DNA from: Candidatus Latescibacterota bacterium
GTDB taxonomy: Bacteria > Latescibacterota > UBA2968 > UBA8231
NCBI GenBank assembly: GCA_022827165.1
Contig: JAJDTN010000051.1
Location: forward strand, 1-7,871
DNA length: 7,871 bases
Direction: 5' to 3'
The notes beneath the pieces are model-generated. The model was not told where the DNA came from. It made no database searches and saw only the letters and a program-made list of their open reading frames with translations. Of the stretch, positions 4,969 through 7,871 are shown piece by piece. Within the stretch, counting starts at the first letter, position 1, and each line of letters opens with the position of its first letter. The position numbers and the translations under genes were made by a program.

Positions 4969-7871
4969 GCACCGCCTCGCCGGCGGCGGCGCAGGCCGCC
5001 CTGGAGCTGTTCCACCCCCTCGTGCGCCGGTGGTTCACCGAGCGCGTCGGCGAGCCCACCGACGTGCAGTCCGCCGCCTGGCCGCGCATCGCCGGCGGCG
5101 AGCACCTGCTGGTCACCGCGCCCACCGGCTCCGGCAAAACCCTCACCGCCTTCCTGTGGGCCCTCGACCGGCTGGTCCGCGGCGACTGGCCGGAGGGCGC
5201 CACCAGCGTCCTCTACGTCTCGCCCCTGAAGGCGCTCAACAACGACATCCAGCGCAACCTCCTGGGGCCGCTGGAGGAGCTGCGGCAGCGCTTCCAGGCC
5301 GCCGGCGAGCCCTTCCCCGCCATCCGTGCCCTCACCCGTTCCGGGGACACGCCCCAGGAGGACCGGCGCCGCATGCTGCGGCAGCCGCCGGAGATCCTCA
5401 TCACCACCCCCGAGTCCCTCAACCTGCTGCTCTCCTCCCAGGGGGGGCGCGGCCTGCTCACCAGCCTGCGGTGCGTCATCCTCGACGAGATCCACGGCGT
5501 CGTCGGCAGCAAGCGCGGCGTCCACCTGATCACCGCCGTGGAGCGCCTCGTGCGGCTGTCGGGGGAGTTCCAGCGGATCTCCCTGTCGGCGACGGTGCGG
5601 CCCCTGGACCGGGTGGCGGCCTTCGTCGGCGGCTTCCAGCGCCTGCCGGGGCGGGGCGGCGAGCGCTACGAGCCGCGGCCCGTGGCCGTCCTGCGCTCCT
5701 CGGCGTCGAAGCGCTACGACGTCTCGGTGCGCTTCCCGGAGGCCGCCGACGCCGAGGGCGAGAATCAGGACGACTCGATCTGGCCGGCCATGGCCGAGGC
5801 CTTCGAGGAGATCATCGCCGGCAACCGCTCGACCCTGCTCTTCGTCAACGCCCGCCGCCTGTGCGAGAAGATCACCCGCTTCCTCAACGAGGGCCGCGAG
5901 CAGCCCCTGGCCTACGCCCATCACGGCTCCCTGTCGCGCGAGATCCGCGAGGTCGTGGAGCGCCGCCTGAAGGAGGGCGAGCTGAAGGCGATCGTGGCCA
6001 CCAACTCCCTGGAGATGGGCATCGACATCGGCGCCCTCGACGAGGTCGTCCTCGTGCAGTCGCCGCCGTCGGTCTCCTCCGCCGTGCAGCGCGCCGGCCG
6101 CGCCGGCCACCAGGTCGGCGAGGTGAGCAAGGCCACCCTCTATCCCACCCACGGCCACGACTTCCTCGAGGCGGCGGTGCTGGCCGCCCAGATCGACGCC
6201 CACGACATCGAGGAGATCGACCCCGTCACCGGCGCCCTCGACGTCCTCGCCCAGGTGCTGATCTCCATGGCCGGCACCGAGAGCTGGGACCTGGACGATC
6301 TCTACGACGAGGTGCGCGCCAGCTTCCCCTACCGCCACCTGGCCCGCCGCCAGTTCGACCTCGTCGTCGACATGCTCGCCGGCCGCTACGCCGGCAGCCG
6401 GGTGCGCGACCTGCGGCCCCGGGTGACCGTGGACCGTCTCGACAACACGGTGGAGGCGCGCCGGGGGGCGATGAGCCAGCTCTACATGTCGGGCGGCACG
6501 ATCCCCGACCGCGGCCTCTTCAACCTGCGCCTGGAGGGCTCGGGCGCGAAGCTGGGCGAGCTGGACGAGGAGTTCGTGTGGGAGTCGTCCGAGGGGCAGT
6601 CCTTCACCCTGGGCACCCAGAACTGGACGATCCGCAAGATCACCCACAACGACGTGCTGGTGAGCCCGGCGCCGGCCCGCACCGTGGACCTGCCCTTCTG
6701 GAAGGGGGAGGGCGCCAACCGCGACTTCCACTTCTCCAGCGCCATCGGCCGCTTCCTCGAGGACGCCGAGGCCGGCCTCGAGGGCCCCGCCTTCCGGCAA
6801 CGGCTCACCGACCGCCACCACATGGACGAGACCGCCGCCGGCAGCCTCCTCGACTTCCTCGGGCGCCAGCGCGAGGCCACCGGCGCCCCCCTGCCCCACC
6901 GCCATCACCTGCTGGTGGAGCACGTCGCCTCGGCCCCGGGGGGATACATGGGCAGCCAGGTGGTGCTGCACACGTTCTGGGGCGGGCGCGTCAACCAGCC
7001 CTTCGCGCTGGCCCTCGACGCCGCCTGGGAGGAGCGCTTCGGGGGCCGCATCGAGGTCTATCCCTCCAACGACTGCATCGTCCTCGTCCTGCCGGCGGAG
7101 ACCGGCTCCGAGGAGATCCTCAGCCTCGTCACCTCCGGCCGCGTGGAGGAGCTGCTGCGCCAGCGGCTGGAGGCCTCCGGCTACTTCGGGGCCCGCTTCC
7201 GCGAGTGCGCCCAGCGCGCCCTGCTGCTGACCCGGCGCAGCCTGACCGAGCGCATGCCCCTGTGGCTGAGCCGCCTGCGCTCGCAGCGCCTGCTCGACAC
7301 GGTGATGCGCTACGAGGACTTCCCCATCCTCGTCGAGGCCTGGCGCTCCTGCCTGCAGGACGGCTTCGACCTGCCCGCCCTGCGCCTCGTCCTCTCCGAG
7401 CTGGAGTCCGGCGCCATCGAGTGGTCGGAGTGCCGCACCCGCCGCCCGAGCCCGTTCTCCCGCTCCGTCGCCTGGGGGCAGGTCAACGAGTACATGTACG
7501 CCGGCGACGCCGCCGCCGGCCGCCAGACCTCGGAGCTGCGATCCGACCTGCTGCGCGAGGTCGTCTTCACCCCCGACCTGCGGCCCACCCTCCCGGCCCA
7601 CGTGGTGCGGCGCTTCGAGGAGAAGCGCCAGCGCCTGCACCCTGGCTACGCGCCGTCCGAGGCGCGGGAGCTGGTCGACTGGGTCGACGAGCGCCTGCTG
7701 GTCCCGTGGAGCGAGTGGGAGGCCCTGCTCGCCGCCGCGGCGCGGGACTCGGCCGAGGCCGGGGGGGAGGGATGGGTGGAGGAGGAGGAGGAAGCCTGGA
7801 GGGGGCGCGGGATGACGCGAGAGGGGGGATCGGTGGCGGCGAGGCTGGCGGCGGCTCGGCGGGGGGACCGG
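4965..7871 (+). CDS. lhr: Lhr-type superfamily-2 helicase, 3'-partial
   Basis: The frame is open for 969 codons from GTG 4965 to the window edge, with no stop. It is an ATP-driven 3'-5' DNA translocase/helicase of the Lhr family, linked to DNA repair. Motifs in order: Q-motif Gln35 (GEPTDVQSAAWPRI), Walker A APTGSGKT (52-59), TTPESL, DEIH box (174-177), SAT (208-210), STLLFVNARRLCEKI, motif V ATNSLEMGIDIG (345-356) and motif VI QRAGRAGH (375-382). After the two RecA domains and a winged-helix region comes the Lhr signature SGGTIPDRGLFNL (509-521), then the DEAD/H-associated domain with GYMGSQVVLHTFWGGRVN near 660-680. The visible part covers the whole Lhr core (about 850-900 residues in known members). 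Bacterial full-length Lhr proteins reach about 1500, so several hundred residues may lie beyond the edge. From about residue 926 the sequence becomes low-complexity (EEEEE, Gly/Arg/Ala-rich), perhaps a linker. The GTG overlaps the preceding TGA (GTGA), which implies coupled translation. Confidence 0.94.
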   Translation, partial: MSTASPAAAQAALELFHPLVRRWFTERVGEPTDVQSAAWPRIAGGEHLLVTAPTGSGKTLTAFLWALDRLVRGDWPEGATSVLYVSPLKALNNDIQRNLLGPLEELRQRFQAAGEPFPAIRALTRSGDTPQEDRRRMLRQPPEILITTPESLNLLLSSQGGRGLLTSLRCVILDEIHGVVGSKRGVHLITAVERLVRLSGEFQRISLSATVRPLDRVAAFVGGFQRLPGRGGERYEPRPVAVLRSSASKRYDVSVRFPEAADAEGENQDDSIWPAMAEAFEEIIAGNRSTLLFVNARRLCEKITRFLNEGREQPLAYAHHGSLSREIREVVERRLKEGELKAIVATNSLEMGIDIGALDEVVLVQSPPSVSSAVQRAGRAGHQVGEVSKATLYPTHGHDFLEAAVLAAQIDAHDIEEIDPVTGALDVLAQVLISMAGTESWDLDDLYDEVRASFPYRHLARRQFDLVVDMLAGRYAGSRVRDLRPRVTVDRLDNTVEARRGAMSQLYMSGGTIPDRGLFNLRLEGSGAKLGELDEEFVWESSEGQSFTLGTQNWTIRKITHNDVLVSPAPARTVDLPFWKGEGANRDFHFSSAIGRFLEDAEAGLEGPAFRQRLTDRHHMDETAAGSLLDFLGRQREATGAPLPHRHHLLVEHVASAPGGYMGSQVVLHTFWGGRVNQPFALALDAAWEERFGGRIEVYPSNDCIVLVLPAETGSEEILSLVTSGRVEELLRQRLEASGYFGARFRECAQRALLLTRRSLTERMPLWLSRLRSQRLLDTVMRYEDFPILVEAWRSCLQDGFDLPALRLVLSELESGAIEWSECRTRRPSPFSRSVAWGQVNEYMYAGDAAAGRQTSELRSDLLREVVFTPDLRPTLPAHVVRRFEEKRQRLHPGYAPSEARELVDWVDERLLVPWSEWEALLAAAARDSAEAGGEGWVEEEEEAWRGRGMTREGGSVAARLAAARRGDR
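7761..7776 (+). repeat. G-quadruplex-capable tract inside the helicase gene
   Basis: The plus strand reads gggggggagggatggg: four runs of at least three G with loops of one, one and two bases. A ggaggaggaggagg run follows at 7778-7791. It lies in the low-complexity part of the helicase gene, where third-position preference changes from C to G. It fits a canonical intramolecular G-quadruplex on the coding strand and mRNA; whether it folds or matters is unknown. Confidence 0.5.

Overview
The window looks like bacterial chromosomal DNA of high G+C content. A few lines counted by hand give roughly 65-75% over most of it, against about 47-67% (mean near 58%) in the first gene. The GC-rich genes strongly prefer C or G at the third codon position. 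Gene content (long-period TPR protein, ceramidase-like cytoplasmic protein, class V PLP enzyme, Lhr helicase) fits GC-rich environmental phyla such as Planctomycetota, Acidobacteriota, Gemmatimonadota or Myxococcota. Nothing here is diagnostic of one of them. I see no RNA gene, CRISPR array, insertion sequence or phage gene.

Layout: (1) 3-1331 (+) is the 3' part of a tetratricopeptide-repeat protein, open through the left edge, with at least six exact 43-residue units. (2) It converges on a PLP-dependent class V aminotransferase-fold enzyme (1343-2485, -). The 11-bp gap sits inside a hairpin (1324-1350) that contains both stop codons. (3) Upstream of that enzyme on the same strand is a neutral/alkaline-ceramidase-N-terminal-domain-like protein (2604-4061, -). 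The 118-bp gap between them holds an imperfect 17-bp direct repeat. These two may be co-transcribed. (4) A 67-bp divergent spacer (4062-4128) separates them from a rightward pair: a 279-residue protein I do not recognise (4129-4968, +), and a large Lhr-type superfamily-2 helicase (4965 to the right edge, +). The helicase's GTG start overlaps the upstream stop as GTGA.

The helicase is the largest gene in the window. It has no stop codon here, so an ORF list that requires both ends will miss it. The opposite strand carries a 1029-codon stop-free stretch that could be mistaken for the gene; the complete set of helicase motifs on the + strand settles this.

Functionally I see two modules. The leftward pair (metal-dependent amidase-like protein plus PLP enzyme) suggests small-molecule or lipid-amine chemistry, by inference only. 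The rightward pair suggests nucleic-acid repair or processing with an uncharacterised partner. I found no clearly new system. The most useful leads are the unknown gene coupled to Lhr, the altered ceramidase-like active-site loop and the shared-stop-codon hairpin.
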